Assembly (NCBI GenBank): GCA_947377275.1
Contig: CANCFV010000001.1
Span: forward strand, 1-64,000
DNA length: 64,000 nucleotides
Origin: Burkholderiales bacterium
Lineage (GTDB): Bacteria > Pseudomonadota > Gammaproteobacteria > Burkholderiales > Burkholderiaceae_C
Direction: 5' to 3'
Below the pieces are notes generated by a model, which was not told the origin of the DNA, ran no database searches, and saw only the letters and a list, made by a program, of their open reading frames with translations. Below are positions 17,223 through 28,064 of this stretch, one piece after another; the stretch's first letter is position 1; each line of letters starts with the position of its first letter. Position numbers and translations under genes: made by a program.

Positions 17223-19418
17223 TCAAGCCTTGAGGTATTCCGACTTCTGGCCCAGCCAGCGGGCCACGTGACGATCGGCCGCATGCGGGTGCTCGCGCAG
17301 CATGCGCAAGGCACTGGCACGGGCTTGCTCGACCAGGTCACCGTCTTCGTGCAGGTCGGCAAAGCGCAACAGAGCGGCGCCCGATTGGCGTGCGCCCATG
17401 AACTCGCCGGGCCCGCGGATCTCCAGGTCACGCCGGGCGATTTCGAACCCATCGGTGGTTTCGACCATGGCTTTGAGGCGCTGCTTGCCCGAGTCTGACA
17501 AAGGCGCGCCATACAGCAGCACGCACACGCTGGCCACCGCACCCCGGCCCACCCGACCGCGCAGCTGGTGCAACTGGCTCAGGCCAAAGCGCTCGGCGTG
17601 CTCGATGACCATCAGGCTGGCGTTGGGCACGTCCACACCCACCTCGATCACGGTGGTCGCCACCAGCACCGACAGCTCGTTGGCGGCGAACTTGGCCATG
17701 ACCTCGGCTTTCTCGGCCGGCGGCAGTTTGCCGTGCAACAAGCCCACGCCAAAGCCGGCCAGGGTGGCGCTGAGCTCTTCGTGGGTTTGCGTGACGTTGC
17801 TGAGGTCCAGCGGCGGGCGGGCATCGCTGAGGCGACCCGCGGCCTGGTCTGCGGCCAGGTCGGTCTCTTCGGTTTCGTCAATCAGGGGGCAGACCCAATA
17901 GACCTGGCTGCCCTTGGCGACCTCGTCGCGGATGCGTTCGATCACATTGTCACGGCGGCTGTCGGCGAACACTTTGGTGACGATGGGGGTGCGCCCAGGG
18001 GGCAGCTCGTCGATGGTGCTGACCTCCAGGTCGGCCAGGTAGGTCATGGCCAGCGTGCGCGGGATGGGCGTGGCGCTCATCATCAGCAGGTGGGGCTCCA
18101 GCTCGGCGCTCTGCAGCTTGGCGCGCAGCTGCAGGCGCTGGGCCACGCCGAAGCGATGTTGCTCATCGATCAACGCCAGCCCCAGCTTGGCGAACTGCAC
18201 CTGGTCTTGGATGACAGCGTGGGTGCCCACCACCAGTTGCGCCTCGCCCGACGCAACGGCGGCGAGCTGTTCACGCTTGGCCTTGGCTTTGAGGCTGCCC
18301 GTGAGCCAGGCCACTTTGACGCCCAAGGGTTCGAGCCAACCCACCAGCTTGCGGAAGTGCTGCTCGGCCAAGATTTCGGTGGGCGCCATCAAGGCGCATT
18401 GCCAGCCGGCCTGCATGGCCACGGCCGCCGCGATGGCCGCCACCACCGTTTTGCCCGAGCCCACATCGCCTTGCAACAGGCGGTGCATGGGTTGCGGCCG
18501 GGCAATGTCTTTTGCGATTTCGTTGCAAACGCGCTGCTGCGCCGCGGTGAGCGCAAAGGGCAGCACCGCCAACAACTGGTCCTGCAAGCCTTGAGGCTGG
18601 GTCAACAACTCAGGGGCCTTGAGGTGAGCGCGCTCGGCACGGGCCCGCATCTGCGAGATCTGCTGTGCCAGCAACTCTTCGAACTTCAGGCGCTGCCACG
18701 CCGGGTGGCTGTGGTCTTCCAGCGCTGACAGCGACACCTCCGGGCTGGGCTGGTGCAAGAAGTGCAAGGCCTCGCGCAAGCTGGGCCAGTGGCGCGCTTG
18801 AGGCGGCAGCACCGCAGCCGGAATCAGCTCTTCCAGGGGGGCGCGTTTGAGCCCGGCCTCCACCGCCTTGCGCAGGTACAGCTGCGGCAGGCCAGCGCTG
18901 GTGGGGTAGATGGGCGTGAGCGAATGCGACAGCGGCGTGCCCTCGTTGACCACCTTCACCGTGGGGTGCACCATCTCGCGGCCAAAAAAGCCGAGTTTGA
19001 GATCACCCCTCACGCGCAGTCGAACGCCCACGCTCCAGGTTTTTTGCTGAGCCCCGTAAAAGTTCAGGAAGCGCAGCAGCACCTCGCCGCTGCCATCGTG
19101 CAGCTTGACGATGAGCTGGCGACGGCCTCGGGCTTCGATCCGGCTGTCTCGCACGATGCCTTCGACCTGCACGGTGTCGCCCTCGCGGGCGTCGCCCAGG
19201 CGGGTCAGCCGGGTTTCGTCTTCGTAGCGCAGGGGCAGGTGCAAAGCCAGGTCGATGTCTCGCCGCAAGCCCAGCTTGTCCATGGCCTTTTGCGGGGCCG
19301 AGCGCGTGTCAGACGGCTTGCCTTGCGCCACGGTGCCCGCACGCTCAGCCACCCCGGCAGGGGCCGCGGGGGTGGCGCTGGCTTGTGGGCTTTTGCTGAC
19401 AGAAGCGCTGCGCGCCAA
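17223..19418 (-). CDS. recG: ATP-dependent DNA helicase RecG
   Basis: A 731-residue helicase that remodels stalled forks and Holliday junctions. It has an N-terminal wedge/OB domain (about residues 75-190), then helicase motifs: Walker A GDVGSGKTVV, the DEQH box, SATPIPRTLAM, and QLRGRVGRG in the second RecA fold. The C-terminal RecG motif region with GPGEFMGARQSG is intact. The start is a TTG at 19418 with AGGAGA at ideal distance; no ATG fits better. The first 40 residues are a low-complexity Ala/Ser/Pro extension. Confidence 0.94.
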   Translation of the reverse strand: MARSASVSKSPQASATPAAPAGVAERAGTVAQGKPSDTRSAPQKAMDKLGLRRDIDLALHLPLRYEDETRLTRLGDAREGDTVQVEGIVRDSRIEARGRRQLIVKLHDGSGEVLLRFLNFYGAQQKTWSVGVRLRVRGDLKLGFFGREMVHPTVKVVNEGTPLSHSLTPIYPTSAGLPQLYLRKAVEAGLKRAPLEELIPAAVLPPQARHWPSLREALHFLHQPSPEVSLSALEDHSHPAWQRLKFEELLAQQISQMRARAERAHLKAPELLTQPQGLQDQLLAVLPFALTAAQQRVCNEIAKDIARPQPMHRLLQGDVGSGKTVVAAIAAAVAMQAGWQCALMAPTEILAEQHFRKLVGWLEPLGVKVAWLTGSLKAKAKREQLAAVASGEAQLVVGTHAVIQDQVQFAKLGLALIDEQHRFGVAQRLQLRAKLQSAELEPHLLMMSATPIPRTLAMTYLADLEVSTIDELPPGRTPIVTKVFADSRRDNVIERIRDEVAKGSQVYWVCPLIDETEETDLAADQAAGRLSDARPPLDLSNVTQTHEELSATLAGFGVGLLHGKLPPAEKAEVMAKFAANELSVLVATTVIEVGVDVPNASLMVIEHAERFGLSQLHQLRGRVGRGAVASVCVLLYGAPLSDSGKQRLKAMVETTDGFEIARRDLEIRGPGEFMGARQSGAALLRFADLHEDGDLVEQARASALRMLREHPHAADRHVARWLGQKSEYLKA

Positions 19419-19584
19419 AGGGATCTCCTGGGTCTGTGTGCTCGGGCGTGAGCGCCCATTGTGCCCTCGCGCGGGGGCTCCCTGCCGATTGGCTCAGCCC
19501 CGCGTTCAGCAACGTCATCGCGGATTCATGGGGCCGTCATGCCCCCCACCTAAGGTGAGGAACATCTCAAACCGAGGAAGCCCC

Positions 19585-20838
19585 ATGACCCCTTTCATCC
19601 GCACCCTCTTGGCCGCATCGGCCGCCATGCTGCTGAGCGGCGCTGCCGTCGCCCACGACGATGCCGATTGGCGCAGCGCACAAAACCAGCAAGCCAAATC
19701 GACACGCCCCCTGGTCATCGGCCACCGCGGCGCGGCGGGCTACTTGCCCGAGCACACGCTCGAAGGCTATGCCTTGGCCATCGAAATGGGTGCCGACTAC
19801 ATTGAACCTGACCTGGTGTCGACCAAAGACGGTCACCTGATCGCCCGCCACGAGCCCAACATCGTCAACACGACCGACGTGGCCTTGCGCCCCGAGTTCG
19901 CGGCGCGCCGCCGCATCGCCGTGGTGGACGGCGCGCCTGAAGAAGGCTTCTTCGCCGGTGATTTCACGCTGGCCGAAATCAAAACCCTGCGCGCCAAGCA
20001 AGCCTTTGGCGAGCGTCCGCAGCAGTTCAACGCGCAATTCACGGTGCCCACGCTGGACGAGGTCATCGCCTTGGTCAAGCGCAAGAGCCTGGAGAAAGGC
20101 CGCACCATCGGCATCTACCCAGAAACCAAGCACCCCAGCTACCACCAGGCTCTGGGCCTGCCGCTGGAAGGCAAGCTGCTCAATGCCTTGAGCCGCGCCG
20201 GCTGGAACCGCGCCGATGCGCCCGTGTTCATCCAATCGTTTGAACAAGGCAACCTCAAGGCCTTGAGCAAGCTGACCAAGGTGCGCCTGATCCAGCTGGT
20301 GGACGCCAACGACGTGAACGCCGATGGCAGCCTGGACTTCACCGCCCCCTTCGACCGCCCCTACGACTGGACCGCCTCAGGCAAGCCCGAACTGCTGGCC
20401 CGTACCTTCGGCTACTTGACCACCGACGCCGGCTTGCAAGAAGTGGCCAGCTACGCCTATGGGATCGGCCCCTGGAAGCGCTACATCGTCTCGACCGTGG
20501 CCACACCTGACGGCACAGGCCCTGGCGAAGCCAAGCTCGAACTGGCGCCCGCGGGCGACCTGATCGAGCGCGCCCACAAGGCGGGCCTGAAGGTGCACAC
20601 CTGGACCTTCCGCAATGAGCAACGCCGCCTGGCCTCGAACTACGCCGGCAACCCCATCAACGAGTATGTGCAGTTTTACAAGCTGGGCATCGACGGGGTG
20701 TTTTCTGACTTCAGCGACACGGCCGTGGCAGCCCGCAATTTGTATGAACTTGAAACAAATCCTGCATTTGCCAACTGCCTGAAATTGCAAGCTCGCACCT
20801 GGGCCGAGCAGCGCGCCTGCCAAAGCGGCGCTCAGTGA
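19585..20838 (+). CDS. glpQ: Periplasmic glycerophosphodiester phosphodiesterase
   Basis: A 417-residue secreted enzyme that hydrolyses glycerophosphodiesters to glycerol-3-phosphate and an alcohol. A signal peptide covers residues 1-23. The catalytic motif is VIGHRGAAGYLPEHT with the acid-base histidine, and DYIEPDLVSTKDG and ARHEP supply metal ligands. The second His (HTWTFRNE) is in the C-terminal part. ATG 19585 has GAGGAAG upstream. The closest functional analogue is E. coli GlpQ; whether it is induced by phosphate or glycerol-3-phosphate cannot be read from the sequence. Confidence 0.9.
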   Translation: MTPFIRTLLAASAAMLLSGAAVAHDDADWRSAQNQQAKSTRPLVIGHRGAAGYLPEHTLEGYALAIEMGADYIEPDLVSTKDGHLIARHEPNIVNTTDVALRPEFAARRRIAVVDGAPEEGFFAGDFTLAEIKTLRAKQAFGERPQQFNAQFTVPTLDEVIALVKRKSLEKGRTIGIYPETKHPSYHQALGLPLEGKLLNALSRAGWNRADAPVFIQSFEQGNLKALSKLTKVRLIQLVDANDVNADGSLDFTAPFDRPYDWTASGKPELLARTFGYLTTDAGLQEVASYAYGIGPWKRYIVSTVATPDGTGPGEAKLELAPAGDLIERAHKAGLKVHTWTFRNEQRRLASNYAGNPINEYVQFYKLGIDGVFSDFSDTAVAARNLYELETNPAFANCLKLQARTWAEQRACQSGAQ

Positions 20839-20858
20839 GCCTGCTGAGCCTGCATTGA

Positions 20859-20882
20859 GCCCCCTGTGGGGCCGCATCGGCC
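20859..20882 (+). terminator. Terminator-like double hairpin after glpQ
   Basis: Two overlapping inverted repeats lie 20 bases after the glpQ stop: GCCCC(CTGT)GGGGC and GGCCG(CAT)CGGCC, followed by AAAAGG. There is no T run, so intrinsic termination is uncertain. The element could also be a dispersed palindrome. Confidence 0.35.
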
Positions 20883-21008
20883 AAAAGGACGCCCCTGATC
20901 CGGGTGACCTGATGGCCGATGCCGGCCACCCAGTGGGCAGCCAAGCCAACAACTTTGCAGGACAATGCGAGGTTTCCTTGGCACGGGACTTGTCCGTCCC
21001 TCAATGGC

Positions 21009-22073
21009 ATGAGCACCCCCACTTCTTCGGCCCGCACCTTCACCCTGGCCGACTTCGATTTCGAGCTGCCGCCCGAACTGATCGCCCAACACCCCGCCAG
21101 CGAACGCAGCGGCTCGCGCTTGCTCGATGGCCGCGGCCCGCAGCCCATTGACCGCGTCTTTCGCGAGCTGCCCGAACTGCTGCGCAGCGGCGACCTGCTG
21201 GTGTTCAACAACACCCGCGTCATCAAGGCGCGCCTGTATGGCAACAAGGCCTCCGGTGGCGCACTCGAAGCCCTGGTCGAGCGCATCCTGCCCGGCACCC
21301 AAGAGGTCTGGGCCCATGTGCGCGCCAGCAAGTCGCCCAAGCCCGGTGCCCGGCTGCGTTTTGCCGATGCCTTCGACGCCGAAGTGCTGGGCCGCTGCGG
21401 CCCCGACGGCGGGGTGTTCCACCTGCGCTTCGAGGGCGACCCGCTCACCTTGCTGGACCAGCACGGCCACGTCCCCCTTCCGCCGTACATCACGCACGCC
21501 GACGACGCTGACGACGTGCGGCGCTACCAGACGGTGTTCGCCTCGGCCCCAGGCGCCGTGGCCGCGCCCACCGCCGCACTGCACTTTGACGAAGCCTTGC
21601 TGGCCCGCTTGGCCGAACGCGGCATCCGCAGCGCCGAAGTGACCCTGCACGTGGGCGCCGGCACCTTCCAGCCCGTGCGCACCGACGACCTCACTGAGCA
21701 CAAGATGCACAGCGAGTGGTTCGATGTGCCCGCCGCCACGGCAGAGGCCATCCGCGCCACGCGCGCCGCCGGCGGACGCATCGTCAGCGTGGGCACCACC
21801 ACCTTGCGCGCGCTCGAATCTGCCGCCCTGCACGCCTCGCCGCAAGAGCTGCTGCAAGCGGGCAGCCGCGACACCGACATCTTCATCACCCCCGGCTTCG
21901 AGCTGAAGGTGGTGGACGTGCTGATCACCAATTTCCACCTGCCCAAAAGCACCCTGCTGATGCTGGTGAGCGCCTTGGCAGGTTACGAACACATCCGTGC
22001 GCTGTACCGGCACGCCATCGACCAGCGTTACCGATTCTTCAGCTACGGCGATGCCATGCTGATCGAACGCTGA
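21009..22073 (+). CDS. queA: QueA, tRNA epoxyqueuosine-precursor synthase
   Basis: A 354-residue S-adenosylmethionine:tRNA ribosyltransferase-isomerase. It adds the cyclopentene ring to 7-aminomethyl-7-deazaguanine in tRNA during queuosine synthesis. Family blocks include [48 protein letters not shown] and [16 protein letters not shown]. The length is typical. ATG 21009 begins the standard N-terminus; earlier in-frame ATGs give an unrelated leader. The pathway partner tgt lies 2.5 kb downstream, separated by a sensor kinase gene. Confidence 0.96.
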   Translation: MSTPTSSARTFTLADFDFELPPELIAQHPASERSGSRLLDGRGPQPIDRVFRELPELLRSGDLLVFNNTRVIKARLYGNKASGGALEALVERILPGTQEVWAHVRASKSPKPGARLRFADAFDAEVLGRCGPDGGVFHLRFEGDPLTLLDQHGHVPLPPYITHADDADDVRRYQTVFASAPGAVAAPTAALHFDEALLARLAERGIRSAEVTLHVGAGTFQPVRTDDLTEHKMHSEWFDVPAATAEAIRATRAAGGRIVSVGTTTLRALESAALHASPQELLQAGSRDTDIFITPGFELKVVDVLITNFHLPKSTLLMLVSALAGYEHIRALYRHAIDQRYRFFSYGDAMLIER

Positions 22074-22095
22074 GTCGGCAACCGAACCGAATCAG

Positions 22096-24543
22096 ATGCC
22101 CCCTGTGAACAACGCGATGCCCACCCCCATGCGCACGGGGCCCAGCGCTTGGCTGCGCCCATGGATGTTCGTGGTCAGCCTGATGCTGTCCTGGCTGGTG
22201 GTGGGGGGTGCCCATGCCGCGCCCACCTATGTCATCGACAAGGCCACCTTGATGCCAGGCCCTTGCGTGCACTTGCACGAGGGACTGCCAGTCACCTTGC
22301 CCGACGACTGGCGCGCCATGCAACTCAAGCCGCCCGGAGCCGCCTGCTACCGCGCCAAGCTGTTCATGCCCCGCTCGCCCACTGTGCCGTGGGCCCTGCG
22401 CATCGACCGGCTGCCAGGCAACCACCGCATCACCGTCAACGGGGTGCAACTGAGCACGCGCCACATGGAGGGCGAGGCCATCACCAGCATGGCCACGCTG
22501 CCCTACCTGATCGAACTGCCGGTGAACGTGCTGCTGGCGGGCGAGAACGACATCGAAATCGATGTCCGCATGAACCCCTTCCGCAAACCCGGCATCGCAC
22601 CGCTCGAAGCGGGCCCCTTGTCGGACATGCGCAATGACTTCGATCGTTGGGTGGACCTGACCGTCTACCTGCCGCAAATGCTCAACATGAGCGTGGCCGG
22701 CATGGCTTTGTTCATCTTGCTGGCCTGGCGCTCACGGCCCAGTGACGTGATTTTCCCCTACTTCGGCGCACTGATGCTCATCATGTGCGGCCGCAACGCG
22801 CTGTACTTCGTCGAGACCATTTCCTGGCCCACGCCGGTCGTCGACTGGATGTTCTACGCCAGCCATGCAGTGACTACCTACTACCAGGTGATGTTCGGTC
22901 TGAGTTACGCCAACATCAAGGTCGACAAGCTCCAGTGGCCTCTGCGGATCATTGGCTTTGGTCTGCCGCTGCTGGGCCTGGTCTTCATGGGCACACCCTA
23001 CCTCGACACCCTTCGCCTGATCGCCTACCCACTGATGATGGGCGGCGGCGTGCTGGTCGTCTTGCAGATTGTGCAAACGGCCTGGACCAAGCACTGGATG
23101 GAAGCCGTGGCCATGACCTTGGGCCCGGTGGGCACCGTGGTCAGCATGACGCACGACTACCTGTTCCTGACGCCCCTGGTCGACGTCACCGACCTGTACT
23201 GGACGCCCTACTTCGCGCCGATCATCTTCCTGGGCTTTGCGCTGACCCTGATGCGCAAGTTCATCGAGGCGATGAGCCTGTCCGAGCGCATGAACGTCAC
23301 GCTGGAAGTGCGCGTGGCCGAGCGCACCCGTGCCCTTGAGGCTGCAAACCAGTCGAAAACGCGCTTCCTGGCGGCGGCCAGCCACGACCTGCGCCAACCC
23401 ACCGCAGCCATCGGCTTGCTGGTGAGCCTTCTCAGGCAACAGGCCAAGGCCCCCGAAACACGCGAGCTGGCCAACATGCTCGACGAGGCTGTGGCCTCGA
23501 TGGAGTCTCTGCTGGTGGGCCTGCTGGACATCTCCAAGCTCGACGCAGGCGCTGTCAAACCCGAGTTCCAGTCGGTGTGTTTGCACGACGTCTTTCAGGC
23601 GGTGCGCGTGCACGAGCAAAGCGCCGCCGATGGCAAGCGCCTGCAGTTGCGCTTCCGGCTGCCCCGCGACACCGCCGGCAAGCAGCTCATGGTGTTGACC
23701 GACCCCATGTTGCTGCACAGCGTGCTGCGCAACCTGGTGGCCAACGCCATCCGCTACACCGACTGCGGGGGCGTCCTGGTGGCGGCAAGGCGCCGTGGCA
23801 AACACCGCCTGCGCGTCGAGGTGTGGGACACCGGCATTGGCATTGCCCCCGAACAGCGCGAACGCATCTTCGAAGAGTTCTACCAAGTGAGCAACAGCGC
23901 CCGCGATCGCAGCCGCGGCATCGGCCTGGGCCTGGCCATCGTGCGTCGCACCGCCAGCATCCTGGGTGAACAGATCACCCTGACGTCCAGCGTGGGTCGA
24001 GGCTCCTGCTTTGCGATTGAGCTGCCACTCAACCTGGTCCCTGCCCTGCACCAAGCCCCTGCTGAAACGCCACGCCAACCCTTGAGCGGGCGCGTGATTT
24101 GGCTGGTCGAAGACGACATGCTGCTGCGCCGCGCCCTGGGTGAGATGCTGCACAGCTGGGGTGCCATGACGCGCACGTGGGCCGACGGCGAAGCCATGCT
24201 CGAAGACCTGCCCAACTTGCTGCGCGACATCGACGACGAGCACCTGCCCGACACCCTCATCACCGACTACCGCCTGCCTGGCATGAACGGCCTTCAAGTG
24301 AGCCAGACCCTGCTGGTGCACTTGCGCGCCCAGGGCCACAGCTTGCAAACGCTGATCGTCTCGGGCGACACTGACCCGACCGAGATCGCCCGACTGAGCG
24401 CCTCTGGCCAGGAAGTGCTGGCCAAACCTTTCCGCAGCGAACGCCTGCTGGAGCGACTCAACGCCCGTCGCCCCGCAACTCACACCCCATCGCCCAAGAG
24501 CCTGCCCCACCCCGCACCCGACGGCGACCTCGTCCAGACCTGA
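22096..24543 (+). CDS. Hybrid sensor histidine kinase with response-regulator receiver
   Basis: An 815-residue membrane-bound signalling protein. It has a signal peptide or first membrane helix (residues 22-42), then an extracytoplasmic region with a beta-sandwich look (about 43-190, including RLPGNHRITVNGVQL). Seven hydrophobic segments (about 195-390) follow, the layout of 7TMR-DISM receptors. A coiled linker leads to a HisKA domain with phospho-acceptor His430 (AAASHDLRQP), a HATPase domain with N-box VANAIRYT and G-boxes DTGIGIAP and RGIGLGLAI, and a C-terminal receiver (VEDD at 671-674, phospho-acceptor Asp724, Lys777). The ligand is unknown. It lies 22 bases after queA and 3 bases before tgt, all on one strand. 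Confidence 0.9.
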   Translation: MPPVNNAMPTPMRTGPSAWLRPWMFVVSLMLSWLVVGGAHAAPTYVIDKATLMPGPCVHLHEGLPVTLPDDWRAMQLKPPGAACYRAKLFMPRSPTVPWALRIDRLPGNHRITVNGVQLSTRHMEGEAITSMATLPYLIELPVNVLLAGENDIEIDVRMNPFRKPGIAPLEAGPLSDMRNDFDRWVDLTVYLPQMLNMSVAGMALFILLAWRSRPSDVIFPYFGALMLIMCGRNALYFVETISWPTPVVDWMFYASHAVTTYYQVMFGLSYANIKVDKLQWPLRIIGFGLPLLGLVFMGTPYLDTLRLIAYPLMMGGGVLVVLQIVQTAWTKHWMEAVAMTLGPVGTVVSMTHDYLFLTPLVDVTDLYWTPYFAPIIFLGFALTLMRKFIEAMSLSERMNVTLEVRVAERTRALEAANQSKTRFLAAASHDLRQPTAAIGLLVSLLRQQAKAPETRELANMLDEAVASMESLLVGLLDISKLDAGAVKPEFQSVCLHDVFQAVRVHEQSAADGKRLQLRFRLPRDTAGKQLMVLTDPMLLHSVLRNLVANAIRYTDCGGVLVAARRRGKHRLRVEVWDTGIGIAPEQRERIFEEFYQVSNSARDRSRGIGLGLAIVRRTASILGEQITLTSSVGRGSCFAIELPLNLVPALHQAPAETPRQPLSGRVIWLVEDDMLLRRALGEMLHSWGAMTRTWADGEAMLEDLPNLLRDIDDEHLPDTLITDYRLPGMNGLQVSQTLLVHLRAQGHSLQTLIVSGDTDPTEIARLSASGQEVLAKPFRSERLLERLNARRPATHTPSPKSLPHPAPDGDLVQT

Positions 24544-25686
<1,143 letters not shown>

Positions 25687-26217
25687 TTGAGGACTTGGCT
25701 GCAGCGCCTCCAGCGCCTGTTCACCACCACGGGCATCTGGGCCCTGGCGGCCTTGCTGTTGTTCGAGGAATGGGGCTGGGAGCGGCTCTCAGGGGTGGTG
25801 GCCTGGTTCGGAAGGCTGCCTGGTCTGCGCTGGATCGAAGCACGCATCCGCGCCCTGCCCCCGAAGGCTTCACTCGCCTTGTTCATCGTGCCAGTACTGT
25901 GCCTGCTGCCCGTCAAGCTGCTGGCCCTGTATTGGCTGGGGCAAGGCCACACGGTGCTGGGCATCGGCGTGATCGTCGCGGCCAAACTGGGTGGCACGGC
26001 CCTCACTGCGCGGCTGTTCGTGCTCACACAAGCCAGTCTGATGCAGATGCCCTGGTTTGCTCGCTGGTTTGGGCAGTGGATGGTGTTCAAGACACGCGTT
26101 CTCGCCACCGTGCGCGGCAGCGCCGCCTGGCAAAGCTGGCTGCGCACCCAAGCACGCGTCCATCAAGCTTGGCAGACCGCGACCGCCGCCCTGCTCAAGC
26201 GCTGGCCCTTCTCGTGA
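25687..26217 (+). CDS. Small membrane protein after tgt, function unknown
   Basis: A 176-residue protein with one hydrophobic stretch near residues 15-27 and two stronger ones at about 62-85 and 88-105, then a basic, amphipathic C-terminal part. I do not recognise the family with certainty. The frame opens at a TTG directly adjoining the tgt stop, suggesting translational coupling; no other start with a ribosome binding site is obvious. Confidence 0.65.
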   Translation: MRTWLQRLQRLFTTTGIWALAALLLFEEWGWERLSGVVAWFGRLPGLRWIEARIRALPPKASLALFIVPVLCLLPVKLLALYWLGQGHTVLGIGVIVAAKLGGTALTARLFVLTQASLMQMPWFARWFGQWMVFKTRVLATVRGSAAWQSWLRTQARVHQAWQTATAALLKRWPFS

Positions 26218-26248
26218 CGCATCAGGGCCAAGCGCAGACGCGCTGGTT

Positions 26249-27310
26249 TCAAGGCAAGCGGTTCACCAGCAAATCGGCCACGACGGGGCGATGCTCCGAA
26301 CCCTCAGCGCCACCCACGTCCACCTGAGCCACGCCCAACTGTGAACTGACCAGGATGTGATCGATGCGCAGGAACGATGGCATCCAGGCGCGCAGCGAGT
26401 GCCCGTGCGTGAACCCAAACCCTTTGCCCGCCGACGAAAAGGCATCTCGCAAACCGGTGTCGATCAATTGCTGCACCACGGTGGATGGCTCGGGTGCGTT
26501 GAGGTCACCCGCCACGATGCGAGGTCGCTGTGGCAACTGCAGCAGGTAGTTGCGCATCGACAAAGACTCACTCAAACGCGCACGCATGTTGGTGGCCCAG
26601 TTGTCCAAGCCCTCAAATCGCTCGGCACGCACTGCATTGAGGCCGTCGCGCGGCGATGTGAAGTGCACGGTCAGCACGTCAATGTCTTGCTCATGTGCCG
26701 TGATCACGCAGTGCACCAAGCTGCGGTAGGCCCCCGTTGATTGCAAGCTCACCTGCTTGCAATCGCGCATGGGAAAGCGGCTGGCCACCACATACTGCCC
26801 CTTCATGTAGACGGAGCGCCCGCCCACAAAGGCCTTGTACAGACCTGGATTGGTGTCCTCGACCTCGTCGAAGCTCCCTGCGTCTTGCATCACCAGCACA
26901 TCAGGGTCTTGCTGCAAGACCTCCTCGTAAAGCTTGGCCATGCCGTTGGGCCGTTCAGTGGCCAGGTAAAGCTTGGCGTTGTAGGTCATGAAGCGAACCC
27001 GGCCTGTGCCGGCATCAGGTTCGCCCCAACTCAAACCCATCACGCCCCATAACACCCACGCCAAAGAGACAAGGGCCAACCCGCGCCACAACCACCCCAA
27101 CCAGGCCGAAGCCAGTACCGCCAAGACCGCCGGCGCGAGGTACACCGGGAAAGGCACATACTGCAACATGGCCCTGATGGGGTGGTACTCCGGATGCCGG
27201 TGCAAAAGGGCAGACAGCGCGATGGCAGCCGAGGCCACAACCACCACCCACAACTTCAATGGCCATCTCGAGGCCACAAATTGGCTGGACTTCATTGCCT
27301 GTCGTTTCAT
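26249..27310 (-). CDS. Membrane-anchored endonuclease/exonuclease/phosphatase family protein
   Basis: A 353-residue protein with three N-terminal membrane segments (about residues 17-35, 45-68 and 72-92). An EEP-fold domain follows: FMTYNAKLYL (metal-binding Asn), VLVMQDAGSFDEV, IVAGDLNAPEPST, and RIDHILVS with the terminal catalytic His. It resembles YafD/VcsA-type proteins, which may act on nucleotides or phospholipids; the substrate is unknown. A Gln stands where many EEP enzymes have the metal-binding Glu (VLQE-type motif reads VMQD). It follows the CPBP protease by 4 bases. Confidence 0.82.
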   Translation of the reverse strand: MKRQAMKSSQFVASRWPLKLWVVVVASAAIALSALLHRHPEYHPIRAMLQYVPFPVYLAPAVLAVLASAWLGWLWRGLALVSLAWVLWGVMGLSWGEPDAGTGRVRFMTYNAKLYLATERPNGMAKLYEEVLQQDPDVLVMQDAGSFDEVEDTNPGLYKAFVGGRSVYMKGQYVVASRFPMRDCKQVSLQSTGAYRSLVHCVITAHEQDIDVLTVHFTSPRDGLNAVRAERFEGLDNWATNMRARLSESLSMRNYLLQLPQRPRIVAGDLNAPEPSTVVQQLIDTGLRDAFSSAGKGFGFTHGHSLRAWMPSFLRIDHILVSSQLGVAQVDVGGAEGSEHRPVVADLLVNRLP

Positions 27311-27314
27311 GCGA

Positions 27315-28043
27315 TCACCAGAACTGCCAATTGCCCATCAGCACCACCCAGACACCCAAAACCCCGTTGGTCACGGCATGCGCCGCAATCGCCGCCCACA
27401 GTGAGCGGGTGTAACGGTACAACAAAGCGTAAGCCAACCCGGCCACGATGGCGCCCAGCCACTGGGTGTGGGCCAGCATGAACACCAGGGTCGACAACAC
27501 AATGGCTTTGGGCGAGACCTCGGCGGGGTCCACTTTTTCGAAGTTGGGGTTGTCGATCCAGCGCATCAAGAACGAGCGCCAGAACAGCTCTTCCATCACC
27601 GGCACCAACAGGGCGGCGCCCACCCAGCGCACCGCAATCAAGCCCCACTGCAACTGGCCATCGGCATCCACCGGGCGGAACGAGGCTGTGGGCTGCCCCA
27701 GCAGCATCCAGGGCTCGATCAAGACGACCCACAGCTTGAACACCACCACGCCCACCACGATGGCGAGCAGCCCTTGCCACAGGCTCAGGCGACTCAGGCG
27801 ATTGAACTCGTCATAGCCACGCCAGAAAAAGGCCAGGCTGCCACCCACCACCAGCACTGACAAGCCGTACACCCAGCGTGGGTCCATGCCACTGCCATCG
27901 GCAGGTAAGTGGCCACGGACAGCCAGCAAGACCATGAACAACACAAAGGGAATGACGCGGGCCAAGGCCACACGAGAAAGCAAGCTGTCCATATCCATCG
28001 CAAGTTCGTTGAAGCCCAGCCCCTGTGCCGACCGGTGGCCCAT
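27315..28043 (-). CDS. CPBP-family intramembrane metalloprotease
   Basis: A 242-residue integral membrane protease of the CAAX/ABI family. Catalytic motifs are PVMEELFWRSFLMRW (EExxxR), FMLAHTQW and AIAAHAVTN, all in hydrophobic segments. It resembles the CAAX-protease-related proteins that accompany exosortase/PEP-CTERM systems, and a PEP-CTERM protein lies 3 kb away, but no exosortase gene is in view. Two starts are possible: ATG 28043 with AGG five bases upstream, or ATG 27998. The gene lies within an apparent operon running from 31186 to 26249. Confidence 0.82.
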   Translation of the reverse strand: MGHRSAQGLGFNELAMDMDSLLSRVALARVIPFVLFMVLLAVRGHLPADGSGMDPRWVYGLSVLVVGGSLAFFWRGYDEFNRLSRLSLWQGLLAIVVGVVVFKLWVVLIEPWMLLGQPTASFRPVDADGQLQWGLIAVRWVGAALLVPVMEELFWRSFLMRWIDNPNFEKVDPAEVSPKAIVLSTLVFMLAHTQWLGAIVAGLAYALLYRYTRSLWAAIAAHAVTNGVLGVWVVLMGNWQFW

Positions 28044-28064
28044 TGTGACCTGAGGGGGACGTCC

